33,067 nucleotides of DNA from an uncultured Prochlorococcus sp. (GTDB lineage: Bacteria; Cyanobacteriota; Cyanobacteriia; PCC-6307; Cyanobiaceae), in contig CACGHR010000004.1 in the NCBI GenBank assembly GCA_902572915.1, positions 1 through 33,067 of the forward strand, given 5' to 3'. Below are positions 9,712-18,117 of this stretch, piece after piece. The notes below the pieces were generated by a model that was not told where the DNA came from, ran no database searches, and saw only the letters and a list, made by a program, of their open reading frames with translations. Numbering within the stretch: the first letter of the stretch is position 1; every line of letters begins with the position of its first letter. Position numbers and translations under genes: made by a program.

Positions 9712-10209
9712 TTATCTAAAATTATTAACCTTTAGAGGAATGTTCAAAGACTCTTCCAAGTCACTAACAAGCTTAATTGCTAATTGAAGATCGTTTTTAC
9801 TTTTACTAGATATTCTGAGTGTTTCTCCATTGATAGTGACATTAATTTTTTTTATTTGATCTCTTATATTTTTACTAATTTTTTTGGCTATTTCTTGTTT
9901 AATACCTTGTTTTAAGAATATTGTCTGTCTGATTTTATTTCCACTTACTGTTTCAATTTCACCATAGTCGAAAATTTTTAAAGATAAGTTTCTTTTTATT
10001 GCTTTTTGTCTAATTATGTCATTTACAGCGTTCAAGGTGAGTTCACTATTAGTGGTTATAAAAATATTTTCTTTATCCAAATCAACTGCTGTATCTGTTT
10101 GTTTCAAATCGTAGCGCTGAGAAATTTCCCTTTTTACTTGATCCAAAGTATTAACTAATTCCTGTCTCTCAAAATCAGAAACCACATCAAATGAAAAACT
10201 TTCTGCCAT
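9712..10209 (-). CDS. YajQ family (UPF0234) nucleotide-binding protein
   Basis: MAESFSFDVVSDFERQELVNTLDQVKREISQRYDLKQT...; ISSKSKNDLQLAI. Confidence 0.93.
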   Translation of the reverse strand: MAESFSFDVVSDFERQELVNTLDQVKREISQRYDLKQTDTAVDLDKENIFITTNSELTLNAVNDIIRQKAIKRNLSLKIFDYGEIETVSGNKIRQTIFLKQGIKQEIAKKISKNIRDQIKKINVTINGETLRISSKSKNDLQLAIKLVSDLEESLNIPLKVNNFR

Positions 10210-10275
10210 CTTAAAATTTTAAGGTCAAGATTATTATTAGCATAAATTAGATTAAAAAAGTATAAATGAATTTAT

Positions 10276-10788
10276 TTAATCAAAAAATAACAAACTCACC
10301 ATTTTTCCCATTTCTTCCGCGCATCTACAACTATTTAGTAAGGTTTCACTATCGTGAAAGGCAAAACAAATTAATTGATCACACCTAGTAATAATTTCTT
10401 GATTACAAAGGCTGCTTGCAAGTGGCAAAGGCAATTCATCATTCTCACTTTTTTCAACCAAGTGTAATACCATTTCAAGTTGTTCCTTAATTTCAGGTAT
10501 TTGTCTATCAAGACTTTGTGGTAATAGAACTGTTAATAATGATGGATTTATATCTAAAACAGCCCGGATAACAGCAGCATTGACGCCCTGAGAGCCAGAG
10601 GTGAGAATATTATGTCCCTCCTCTGCTAACGACCTTGCTATCAACTCAATCAAGTGAATATCAACAACTGGTACATGTCTACTGCCCAAAAAAGCGATCC
10701 TTCTTTTCCCATTATCCTGGAGTTTTGCAAGTTCTTGAGCTAAGGCATCAACACCTTGGGTTGCTGGTAGATCTAAAGAGCGACTCAA
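10276..10788 (-). CDS. SLOG/DprA-like Rossmann-fold protein of unknown function
   Basis: RRIAFLGSRHVPVVDIHLIELIARSLAEEGHNILTSGSQGVNAAVIRAVL resembles SLOG-type nucleotide-binding folds. Confidence 0.6.
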   Translation of the reverse strand: MSRSLDLPATQGVDALAQELAKLQDNGKRRIAFLGSRHVPVVDIHLIELIARSLAEEGHNILTSGSQGVNAAVIRAVLDINPSLLTVLLPQSLDRQIPEIKEQLEMVLHLVEKSENDELPLPLASSLCNQEIITRCDQLICFAFHDSETLLNSCRCAEEMGKMVSLLFFD

Positions 10789-10813
10789 AATAAAATTGTT
10801 CCTATACTTATAA

Positions 10814-11923
10814 TTAGCATTTATCTGAAAAATTGCAGGGAAAATCTATCTTTTCCAGAATTCTTTTTAGATTTACATTCTCCTGGACTAATTGAAAAGC
10901 ATAAGAAGCTTTAATTGATTCATGTATCCTGACATGACCAAAAGCTTGTTCAATAATTTCTACAGAAGCAAGTGTGTCTAATTCCACTTTTAATATTGGC
11001 ACCTCCAATTCTTCAGCTCTATGAATTAATTGTGATAAAGGTTCTCCTAAACCAGTTAAAATAAGGCATTGGGTCGAAGCTTCCAAGGCAGCAAGTTGGA
11101 TATCAGTTCTGTCAGCGCCAGTAACTACAGCCATATTTCGTCTTCTTCTAAAAAATTCCATTGCAGAATTTACACCCATTGCACCAATACTTAATGTCTC
11201 GACAAGTAATTGATCTTTTTCAGGGCAACAAATTACTTGGGCATCTAATCTTCTTATAAGCTCACCAACGGTAACGCTTCTGAGCAATGGTGATTTAGGC
11301 ATCACTCCAAACACCTCAATATTCATTTCTTTAAGAGAAGGTATTATTTCATTTTTAACTTTTTCAACTTCTTTAGGCAAAACTCCATTTAATACCACTC
11401 CAGCCAAATGCTCTCCAAGTTGTTTTTTTGCATCAAGTAATGCATCTACACTTTTACAATCTTCCCATAAATTAACAATTAAGACTTTCGCCTCTAGACT
11501 CTCAGCTAATTGTGGGAGACTTAAACCATAAATCATTCCTTCATGAAGACTTCCAGCCGCCTCCAGAATATTTAATCCTTCAAAATCATCACTAACCAAT
11601 CCCTTAATTTGATCAAACCCTTTCCCCGGAAGTAAATCTTTATTAGAGATTCTTTTTTCAGCTGAAATATTATCCAATAACCCTACTGAGGAAATTAAAT
11701 TCTGTTCTTCGATATTTAATGTAGAGCCAATAAACTTAACATCATCATCTATTAATCCTTCATAAGACATTGAAGGTAAATTCGTAAGTTCTATACATGT
11801 AGCTAATGGTTTACCAATACGCACTTTTTTTTTCTCTTGTAATAGTCTTTTTGCTATTCCAAGAACCAATGCAGACTTACCACTAAATGGCTCACATGAT
11901 CCAATTAATAATATATCGCTCAT
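10814..11923 (-). CDS. P-loop (BioD/CobB-like) plus DRTGG-domain protein, phosphotransacetylase N-terminal-like
   Basis: P-loop GSCEPFSGKSALVLGIAKRL; AVVTGADRTDIQLAALEASTQCLILTGLGEP resembles the DRTGG domain; no Pta catalytic domain. Confidence 0.75.
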   Translation of the reverse strand: MSDILLIGSCEPFSGKSALVLGIAKRLLQEKKKVRIGKPLATCIELTNLPSMSYEGLIDDDVKFIGSTLNIEEQNLISSVGLLDNISAEKRISNKDLLPGKGFDQIKGLVSDDFEGLNILEAAGSLHEGMIYGLSLPQLAESLEAKVLIVNLWEDCKSVDALLDAKKQLGEHLAGVVLNGVLPKEVEKVKNEIIPSLKEMNIEVFGVMPKSPLLRSVTVGELIRRLDAQVICCPEKDQLLVETLSIGAMGVNSAMEFFRRRRNMAVVTGADRTDIQLAALEASTQCLILTGLGEPLSQLIHRAEELEVPILKVELDTLASVEIIEQAFGHVRIHESIKASYAFQLVQENVNLKRILEKIDFPCNFSDKC

Positions 11924-12070
11924 AATTAAGTAAATTGTTTATCAATAGGTTTAAGATAATATTTTTTTCAGGACTAAACAAATATTTTCTTTTAGTTTTA
12001 ATCAAATAAATAAATATTTTTTTAGGTAAATTTATTTTAATTCTTTGGTATTTCATCAAAATCAAACAAA

Positions 12071-12790
12071 ATGAAAAATTCAATCAAAAATGAAAAAACT
12101 GTTGGAATTACTGGAGCATCTGGCGCACTAGGTAAAGAGCTAACCAAATTGTTTCGTCAGAAAGGTTATAAGGTGATTGGATTTACTCATAGTAAAACTA
12201 ATTCTGCAATAAATCTTGAATCTCCTAATGAATGGGTTACATGGGAATGCGGAAAAGAATCGGAATTAAAAAATCATTTAAAAAAGATAGATATTTTAAT
12301 ATTGAATCATGGCATTTATAACTTAAGTAGAGAAAATTCCAATTATGAAAACTCAATTGAAATAAATGCATTAAGCAAATTCAAATTTTTAAATTTATTC
12401 GAGGATATTGCTTTAACAAATGAGTCTTTAATAAAAAAAGAGATTTGGATTAACACATCTGAAGCCGAAATATTTCCAGCACTAAATCCTTCATATGAGA
12501 TAAGTAAATCCCTGATTGGTAGATTAGTTTCTTTCAAAAAAAATCTTCTGAACCAAAATGCTAAGAAAAAATTAATAATAAAGAAAATCATCTTAGGCCC
12601 TTTCAAATCAGAACTAAATCCTATTGGAATTATGAGTCCCAAATCTGTATCTAAAAAGATTTTTGATTTAGCTGATTCAAAAAGTTATTTAATAATTGTT
12701 AGTCCAAACCCACTAACTTACTTACTCTTCCCTATTAAAGAATTTTTTAACTTTTTGTATTGCCAAATTATCTATAAATACAAATCTTAA
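12071..12790 (+). CDS. Short-chain dehydrogenase/reductase-like protein
   Basis: GITGASGALGKEL Rossmann motif; LILNHGIYN; YEISKSLIG. Confidence 0.75.
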   Translation: MKNSIKNEKTVGITGASGALGKELTKLFRQKGYKVIGFTHSKTNSAINLESPNEWVTWECGKESELKNHLKKIDILILNHGIYNLSRENSNYENSIEINALSKFKFLNLFEDIALTNESLIKKEIWINTSEAEIFPALNPSYEISKSLIGRLVSFKKNLLNQNAKKKLIIKKIILGPFKSELNPIGIMSPKSVSKKIFDLADSKSYLIIVSPNPLTYLLFPIKEFFNFLYCQIIYKYKS

Positions 12791-12793
12791 TGA

Positions 12794-13633
12794 CTAGAAA
12801 TCTCTATCTGTCAATATTTCAATACCATCTTTTAAAACAACTATTGTATGCTCCCATTGGGCCGATAGTTTTCCATCTTTTGTTATTACGGTCCATCTAT
12901 CATTTAGTGTTTTGCAAAATTTAGTCCCTTCATTAACAATAGGTTCCACCGCTAATGTCATTCCTTCACGAAGGACGACGTTGGGTAATTCTTTGGTCCG
13001 AAAATTAAATACCGATGGTTCTTCATGAAGATTTCTTCCAACCCCATGACCTGTATAGTCTTCTACAACACTAAAGCCATTTTTTACAACAATGTCTTCG
13101 ATTTCCCCAGCCACATCTAGAAGTGTATTCCCTGCCTTGATTTTGGAAAGCCCCGCATACAATGCTTTATAAGCTATGTCGCTAAGTTTTTGAGCCTTTG
13201 GACTAACTTCTCCTACACAAATTGATATACAACTATCTCCATGAAAACCATCTAAATATGCCCCTGTATCAATTTTGACTAAGTCACCATTTTTAATTAT
13301 TTTATTTTTACTTGGAATCCCGTGGACAACCTCATTATTAATACTAGAACAAATACTAGAAGGGAATCCATGGTAGCCCTTGAAACTTGGCACAGCTCCA
13401 AAACTTTTTATCCTCTTTTCTGCGAAATCATCTAGATCTTTTGTGCTCATTCCAGGTTTAATTAAGTCATTAATTTCCCTCAAAACAGTTGCTACAATCC
13501 TGCTAGATTTTTTCATCAAATTTATTTCCCGAGAAGACTTTATTTCGATTCCTCTTCTCCTCTGAATAAAAGGAACTTGATCATTAACTTTGGAATTATT
13601 TTTATTTAACAAAAGATCTGCAAAATGTCTCAT
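12794..13633 (-). CDS. map: Methionine aminopeptidase, type I
   Basis: GYHGFPSSICSSINNEVVHGIP, IDTGAYLDGFHGDS, GHGVGRNLHEEP, MTLAVEPI. Confidence 0.96.
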   Translation of the reverse strand: MRHFADLLLNKNNSKVNDQVPFIQRRRGIEIKSSREINLMKKSSRIVATVLREINDLIKPGMSTKDLDDFAEKRIKSFGAVPSFKGYHGFPSSICSSINNEVVHGIPSKNKIIKNGDLVKIDTGAYLDGFHGDSCISICVGEVSPKAQKLSDIAYKALYAGLSKIKAGNTLLDVAGEIEDIVVKNGFSVVEDYTGHGVGRNLHEEPSVFNFRTKELPNVVLREGMTLAVEPIVNEGTKFCKTLNDRWTVITKDGKLSAQWEHTIVVLKDGIEILTDRDF

Positions 13634-13727
13634 TGGAATAAATAATAGTAATAGGTAAATATCTTCAAAATAGCCTTTTGGTCTTGGCTACCTTAAATCT
13701 ATCAATAACAATAGGAAAGAAACAAAA

Positions 13728-14036
13728 ATGAAAACTTTATTTAATTCTAGGCAATTTCATAAGGCTTTGGCGCCCTGGGTTTTTCTTCCATTATTTATAT
13801 CTTCAATTACTGGTCTTCTTTATAGGGTTTCAAAAGATTTACTAGGTTACTCTAGAGAACAAGTTCATTGGTTAATGTCTCTCCATGAGGGCGAATGGCT
13901 TGGAGATAATGGAGAACTTATATACGTAATATTGAATTCCCTTGGAGTTTTATGGATGCTCGTAACAGGATTCCAAATGTTTTCAAAAACAATTTCATTT
14001 ACCAAAAAGGTTACTAAAGGCGAGTCAAAAGGTTAA
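13728..14036 (+). CDS. Small membrane protein, PepSY-associated TM-like (102 aa)
   Basis: [25 protein letters not shown]...[14 protein letters not shown]; two TM segments. Confidence 0.65.
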   Translation: MKTLFNSRQFHKALAPWVFLPLFISSITGLLYRVSKDLLGYSREQVHWLMSLHEGEWLGDNGELIYVILNSLGVLWMLVTGFQMFSKTISFTKKVTKGESKG

Positions 14037-14068
14037 GATATAGAACTTGTAGGACAATAAAGACCAAA

Positions 14069-14539
14069 ATGGCCAAAGAGAAACAAGAGAAGGAATTAGA
14101 AACCGGTATTAAAGCTGACGCATCAGTTGATGTAGCAGTTGAACAAAAAGAAAAAAATACGGTTTCTGAGAATACGCAAACCTTAAGCTCATCCAATCTT
14201 ATTAAGGAATTTGAGAATGAACAATTAAAAAAAGAATTACCTGAAATATATGTTGGGGACACTGTTAAAGTTGGAGTAAAAATTACAGAAGGTAATAAAG
14301 AAAGAGTCCAACCTTACGAAGGAGTTGTCATAGCAAAAAGGCATGGAGGTATCAACCAGACTATTACAGTTAGAAGAATTTTTCAGGGTATAGGTGTTGA
14401 AAGAGTATTTATGCTACATAGTCCACAGGTTGCCTCTCTAAAAGTTGAACGTAGAGGTAAAGTAAGAAGAGCTAAGTTATTCTATCTGAGAGATAGAGTA
14501 GGAAAAGCTACTCGCGTAAAACAACGCTTTGATCGATAA
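14069..14539 (+). CDS. rplS: Ribosomal protein bL19 with N-terminal acidic extension
   Basis: [42 protein letters not shown]...[11 protein letters not shown]...[14 protein letters not shown]. Confidence 0.97.
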   Translation: MAKEKQEKELETGIKADASVDVAVEQKEKNTVSENTQTLSSSNLIKEFENEQLKKELPEIYVGDTVKVGVKITEGNKERVQPYEGVVIAKRHGGINQTITVRRIFQGIGVERVFMLHSPQVASLKVERRGKVRRAKLFYLRDRVGKATRVKQRFDR

Positions 14540-14592
14540 AGTTGTAAATTAATCAACTTATTGGTCACAAAGACGCTTATAATCATTTAAAT

Positions 14593-14665
14593 GCGTCGTT
14601 AGTTCAGTTGGTAGAACGCAGGTCTCCAAAACCTGATGTCGGGGGTTCAAGTCCTCCACGACGCG
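14593..14665 (+). tRNA. tRNA-Trp (CCA anticodon)
   Basis: Acceptor stem GCGTCGT/ACGACGC pairs; anticodon loop ggtctCCAaaacc; T arm gggggTTCAAgtcctcc; no encoded CCA tail. Confidence 0.96.
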
Positions 14666-14700
14666 TTTGATCAACATTATGTAAATCATTTTTTCATAAG

Positions 14701-14895
14701 ATGGAGTTAGATCTTCAACCTGGGGACGTAGTAAAAGTCCTTGAATCAGCAGCTTTAGGATGGGTTCGTGCAAGAGTTATCAGAGTAAAGTCTGGTGGGA
14801 GAGTTGTCGTACAAAGTGACCAAGGCAGAGAATTTACAGCTAGAGGCAATCAAGTTAGGTTGATAGAACCTGCTGGTTTTAGACCTCAAAAATAA
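14701..14895 (+). CDS. HCP-like hyper-conserved small basic protein of marine picocyanobacteria (64 aa)
   Basis: MELDLQPGDVVKVLESAALGWVRARVIRVKSGGRVVVQSDQGREFTARGNQVRLIEPAGFRPQK, SH3/KOW-like composition; position between rplS/tRNA-Trp and gltX. HCP assignment is from memory. Confidence 0.75.
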   Translation: MELDLQPGDVVKVLESAALGWVRARVIRVKSGGRVVVQSDQGREFTARGNQVRLIEPAGFRPQK

Positions 14896-15016
14896 ATAGT
14901 TGTTTATACTAAAGCAGTTGAAAAACTAATTATTTCTGTAAATCCTCAAATTAATAAATTTTTTTTATTACAACCCCATAAATTAAGTATTATGATCTGA
15001 TAATTTTAAGAATGAA

Positions 15017-15036
15017 GTTCTAAATAAATTTAGAAC
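15017..15036. repeat. Near-perfect dyad GTTCTAAAT-AA-ATTTAGAAC upstream of tRNA-Asp
   Basis: 9-bp arms with 2-nt spacer, read directly; ends 8 nt before the tRNA. Confidence 0.9.
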
Positions 15037-15044
15037 AAAACTCT

Positions 15045-15118
15045 GGGACCGTAGTTCAACTGGTTAGAGCACCGCCCTGTCACGGCGGAAGTTGCGGGTT
15101 CGAATCCCGTCGGTCCCG
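15045..15118 (+). tRNA. tRNA-Asp (GTC anticodon)
   Basis: Acceptor GGGACCG/CGGTCCC; anticodon loop gccctGTCacggc; T arm gcgggTTCGAatcccgt. Confidence 0.97.
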
Positions 15119-15135
15119 TTTTTTCTAAAAGAAAT

Positions 15136-16575
15136 TTGGAAAAACGTTTAAGACTAGCCCCAAGTCCAACGGGTTTATTTCATATTGGGACAGCGCGAAC
15201 AGCACTATTCAACTGGTTGTATGCACAAAAAATAGGTGGGAAATTTCTCATCAGAATAGAAGATACAGATTTTCTTCGATCTAAATCTGAATATACAAAA
15301 AATATTTTAGAGGGCTTGAAATGGCTTGGACTTAAATGGGATGAAGAACCTATAAAGCAAAGTGACCGAATTTCAATTCACAAAAGTTATATCAAAAAGC
15401 TATTGGAATGTGGTGCTGCATATAGGTGCTTTACAACAGAAGATGAAATATCTGAATTAAGAGAAGTACAAAAAAAGAAAGGATTACCTCCAAAGCATGA
15501 TAATAGACACAGAAGTCTTTCAAAAGAAGAAATAGAAACATTCATATCCCAAGGGCGGACTTCAGTAATAAGGTTTAAGATTGATGAAAAAATTGAAATT
15601 AAATGGGTAGATCAGATAAGAGGTGAAATCAAATGGCAAGGTAAGGATTTGGGTGGAGATTTAGTTTTGTCAAGAAGGGCTAAAGGATATGAGATCGGAG
15701 ATCCTTTGTATAATCTTGCAGTTGTAGTTGATGATAATTTCATGAATATTACTCATGTAGTAAGGGGTGAAGACCATATCTCGAACACTGCAAAACAAAT
15801 ATTGATTTATAAAGCATTAAATTTTAATTTGCCAACTTTTTCGCATACGCCCTTAATACTAAATAGCGAAGGAAAAAAATTATCTAAGAGAGATTGCGTT
15901 ACTTCAATCGACGAATTTAGAGATATGGGATATTTACCTGAAGCTTTAGCGAACTATATGTCCTTTTTAGGTTGGTCTCCAAAATCTGGTTATAGTGAAA
16001 TACTTTCACTGGATGAGATATCTGAAATTTTTGACTTATCAGACATAAATAAAGCTGGTGCTAAATTCAGTTGGGAAAAACTTAACTGGATTAATTCTCA
16101 ATATATAAAAAATATGGAATCAATAGAGTTAATTGAGATAATAAAGAAATACTGGGATAATAATGGTTGGGTGCCGCCATCTCAAGAGTGGGCTTATAAA
16201 TTAACAATTTTGATTAGAGACTCTATGACTCTTCTAAAAGATGCCATAGATCAATCAAAACCATTTTTCTTATTACCTCCAATTCAAAAAGAGGGTCAAA
16301 ATTTTCTTGATAATAATGAAAGTAAAGCAGCTCTAAAACTTATCTTAAATTATTTAATTAAGCATAATTCTGAAAAACTAGATAAAGAGAACGCCAAAGA
16401 GATAATAAACGAAATATCAAAAATGCATAATGTAAAAAAAGGGATTCTGATGAAATCACTAAGAGTGGCTTTTTTTGGTTGTCTCAGTGGGCCAGACTTG
16501 ATTCAAAGTTGGGAACTTCTATCAGAGAGTAAAAGTGATATATCACGAATTGAAAGATGTATTACTACAAATTAG
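15136..16575 (+). CDS. gltX: Glutamyl-tRNA synthetase
   Basis: RLAPSPTGLFHIGTARTALFNWL, RIEDTD, EGKKLSKRDCVTSI; TTG start 18 nt after the tRNA-Asp. Confidence 0.97.
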   Translation: MEKRLRLAPSPTGLFHIGTARTALFNWLYAQKIGGKFLIRIEDTDFLRSKSEYTKNILEGLKWLGLKWDEEPIKQSDRISIHKSYIKKLLECGAAYRCFTTEDEISELREVQKKKGLPPKHDNRHRSLSKEEIETFISQGRTSVIRFKIDEKIEIKWVDQIRGEIKWQGKDLGGDLVLSRRAKGYEIGDPLYNLAVVVDDNFMNITHVVRGEDHISNTAKQILIYKALNFNLPTFSHTPLILNSEGKKLSKRDCVTSIDEFRDMGYLPEALANYMSFLGWSPKSGYSEILSLDEISEIFDLSDINKAGAKFSWEKLNWINSQYIKNMESIELIEIIKKYWDNNGWVPPSQEWAYKLTILIRDSMTLLKDAIDQSKPFFLLPPIQKEGQNFLDNNESKAALKLILNYLIKHNSEKLDKENAKEIINEISKMHNVKKGILMKSLRVAFFGCLSGPDLIQSWELLSESKSDISRIERCITTN

Positions 16576-17771
16576 TATTTTTTTTGAACTAATTGCAGCC
16601 GATTTGCTAAAGGTTTAGCAGTAAGACCTTGTATTCCTACTGTCATTAATATAGTTAGAAAAACTAAACCTTGGAGACGACCAGCACCAAGGATACCTGC
16701 CTGCTCTAATCTTATAGAAAAAAGGGAGGCTACTGCTGCGGTGACAATACCTCTTGGGGCTAACCAGGCTAAAAATATTTTTTCCTTTAATTCTAATTCC
16801 CTTCCCATTGTTGCTATCAAGATAGAGATAGGGCGCACAATTACCATCAGCATAAAAACGCAAACAACCCCTCCCCAGCCCAGCGGACTTAATTCAACCC
16901 AAGAAACATCAGCTGCTAGAAGAGGGAAGAGAACTGTTATCGCTAATTGAGCTAATTCACCTATAAGATTATCCAATCTCTCCTTATCTATTACTTCTCT
17001 TTTGCCAACAATAAAACCTGCCGCGACAGAGGCAGGCAAGCCTGATTCTGGTAAAAAATATTCACAAATTCCATACACAAGGAAAATAAAGCCAAGAGTA
17101 ACTTGAAGCTCTATACCAAATGAAGCATCATTTTTTATTTTTTTTAAAATTTCTGAAAGCAACCATCCTGCACTTAATCCAATTAGAACTCCACCCCCTA
17201 ATCTTTGCATTAATGCAATAAATACATCATTAATCCCGCGTAGGTCTCCTAAAGTTAGTTCCAACAGTAATAAAGCTAGTACTGCACCAATTGGTTCAAG
17301 TAACAAGCCCTCAGCTTTTAAAACTTCCGAAAGAGGGGAAACTAATTTAATTTGTTCTACTAATGGAGAGACAACTGTTGGCCCTGTAGCTAGAACTATG
17401 GCACTAAATATTCCCGAAACTTGCCATGAAAGCCCAGCCAGCCAATGAGCAATAAAGATTCCAGCTGACAATGAGATAAACAATCTAATCAATGAAATTT
17501 TCAAAACAGTATTTCTTATATTCCCTTCAGGAAGTTTTAAATTTAGTCCACCTTCAAATAGAACCAAGCAGACTAAGAGCCCTACAATGGTTTCAAGCCC
17601 TTGCCCAAGATCTAAAGGCTCAACCAATCCTAGACCTGATCTTCCGATAAATAATCCAGAAAGCAATAAAATAACAACGCTTGGGAATCCAGTAAAAGAA
17701 GACAATAATCGAGCACAAGCACCTGCGAATACAGTTATTCCCCAAAGTAAGCCGAGCCTTTCAGGCGTCAT
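16572..17771 (-). CDS. CPA-family Na+/H+ antiporter (NhaP/KefB-like)
   Basis: Many TM segments; ATGPTVVSPLVEQIKL, AWLAPRGIVTAAVASLF. Confidence 0.88.
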   Translation of the reverse strand: MTPERLGLLWGITVFAGACARLLSSFTGFPSVVILLLSGLFIGRSGLGLVEPLDLGQGLETIVGLLVCLVLFEGGLNLKLPEGNIRNTVLKISLIRLFISLSAGIFIAHWLAGLSWQVSGIFSAIVLATGPTVVSPLVEQIKLVSPLSEVLKAEGLLLEPIGAVLALLLLELTLGDLRGINDVFIALMQRLGGGVLIGLSAGWLLSEILKKIKNDASFGIELQVTLGFIFLVYGICEYFLPESGLPASVAAGFIVGKREVIDKERLDNLIGELAQLAITVLFPLLAADVSWVELSPLGWGGVVCVFMLMVIVRPISILIATMGRELELKEKIFLAWLAPRGIVTAAVASLFSIRLEQAGILGAGRLQGLVFLTILMTVGIQGLTAKPLANRLQLVQKKY

Positions 17772-17935
17772 ATAAACTTATTAAATAATAAAAATATTTA
17801 TTATTTCGATTAAATCAATAATCTTATCCTAAGTCCATTAAATACAATACTTTTTAATTTAATTAATAAGTTGAACAAAACTAAATTTTATTAAACTTCT
17901 CAAAATTACTATTAAGACATATTAATTTGATTTTA

Positions 17936-18112
17936 TTAGGAAAATTGACTTATTAAAGCAATAATAATGAAAATTATACCTATACCTATAGTTGCCATCC
18001 TTCCATTCCATATTTCAGCTTGAGGAGTGAAACCTCTTTTCCATAGATTCAGTTCCTTTTTATCAACGAGGTTTTTTGTGTCTTTAATCTCAATTTTAGG
18101 TTGTTTGTTCAT
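17936..18112 (-). CDS. High-light-inducible protein (HLIP / one-helix CAB-like protein), 58 aa; absent from the supplied ORF track
   Basis: Translated by hand: MNKQPKIEIKDTKNLVDKKELNLWKRGFTPQAEIWNGRMATIGIGIIFIIIALISQFS*. AEIWNGRMA is the CAB/HLIP chlorophyll-binding helix motif. Confidence 0.93.
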   Translation of the reverse strand: MNKQPKIEIKDTKNLVDKKELNLWKRGFTPQAEIWNGRMATIGIGIIFIIIALISQFS

Positions 18113-18117
18113 TGAAG

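Noticed and set aside
11892-12083. 63-aa minus-strand ORF in the gap before the SDR gene
   Set aside because: Low-complexity AT-derived sequence (KIFIYLIKTKRKYLFSPEK...) overlapping the start of both neighbours; no support for coding.
14522-14570. aagttg...caactt hairpin after rplS as a terminator
   Set aside because: Only a 6-bp stem, no T run directly after it; too weak to call.
14558-14773. 71-aa minus-strand ORF spanning tRNA-Trp
   Set aside because: Runs antisense through a clear tRNA and the start of the HCP-like gene.
16615-17775. ORFs of 82, 69 and 62 aa overlapping the antiporter
   Set aside because: Alternate-frame or antisense shadows of a long conserved membrane protein.
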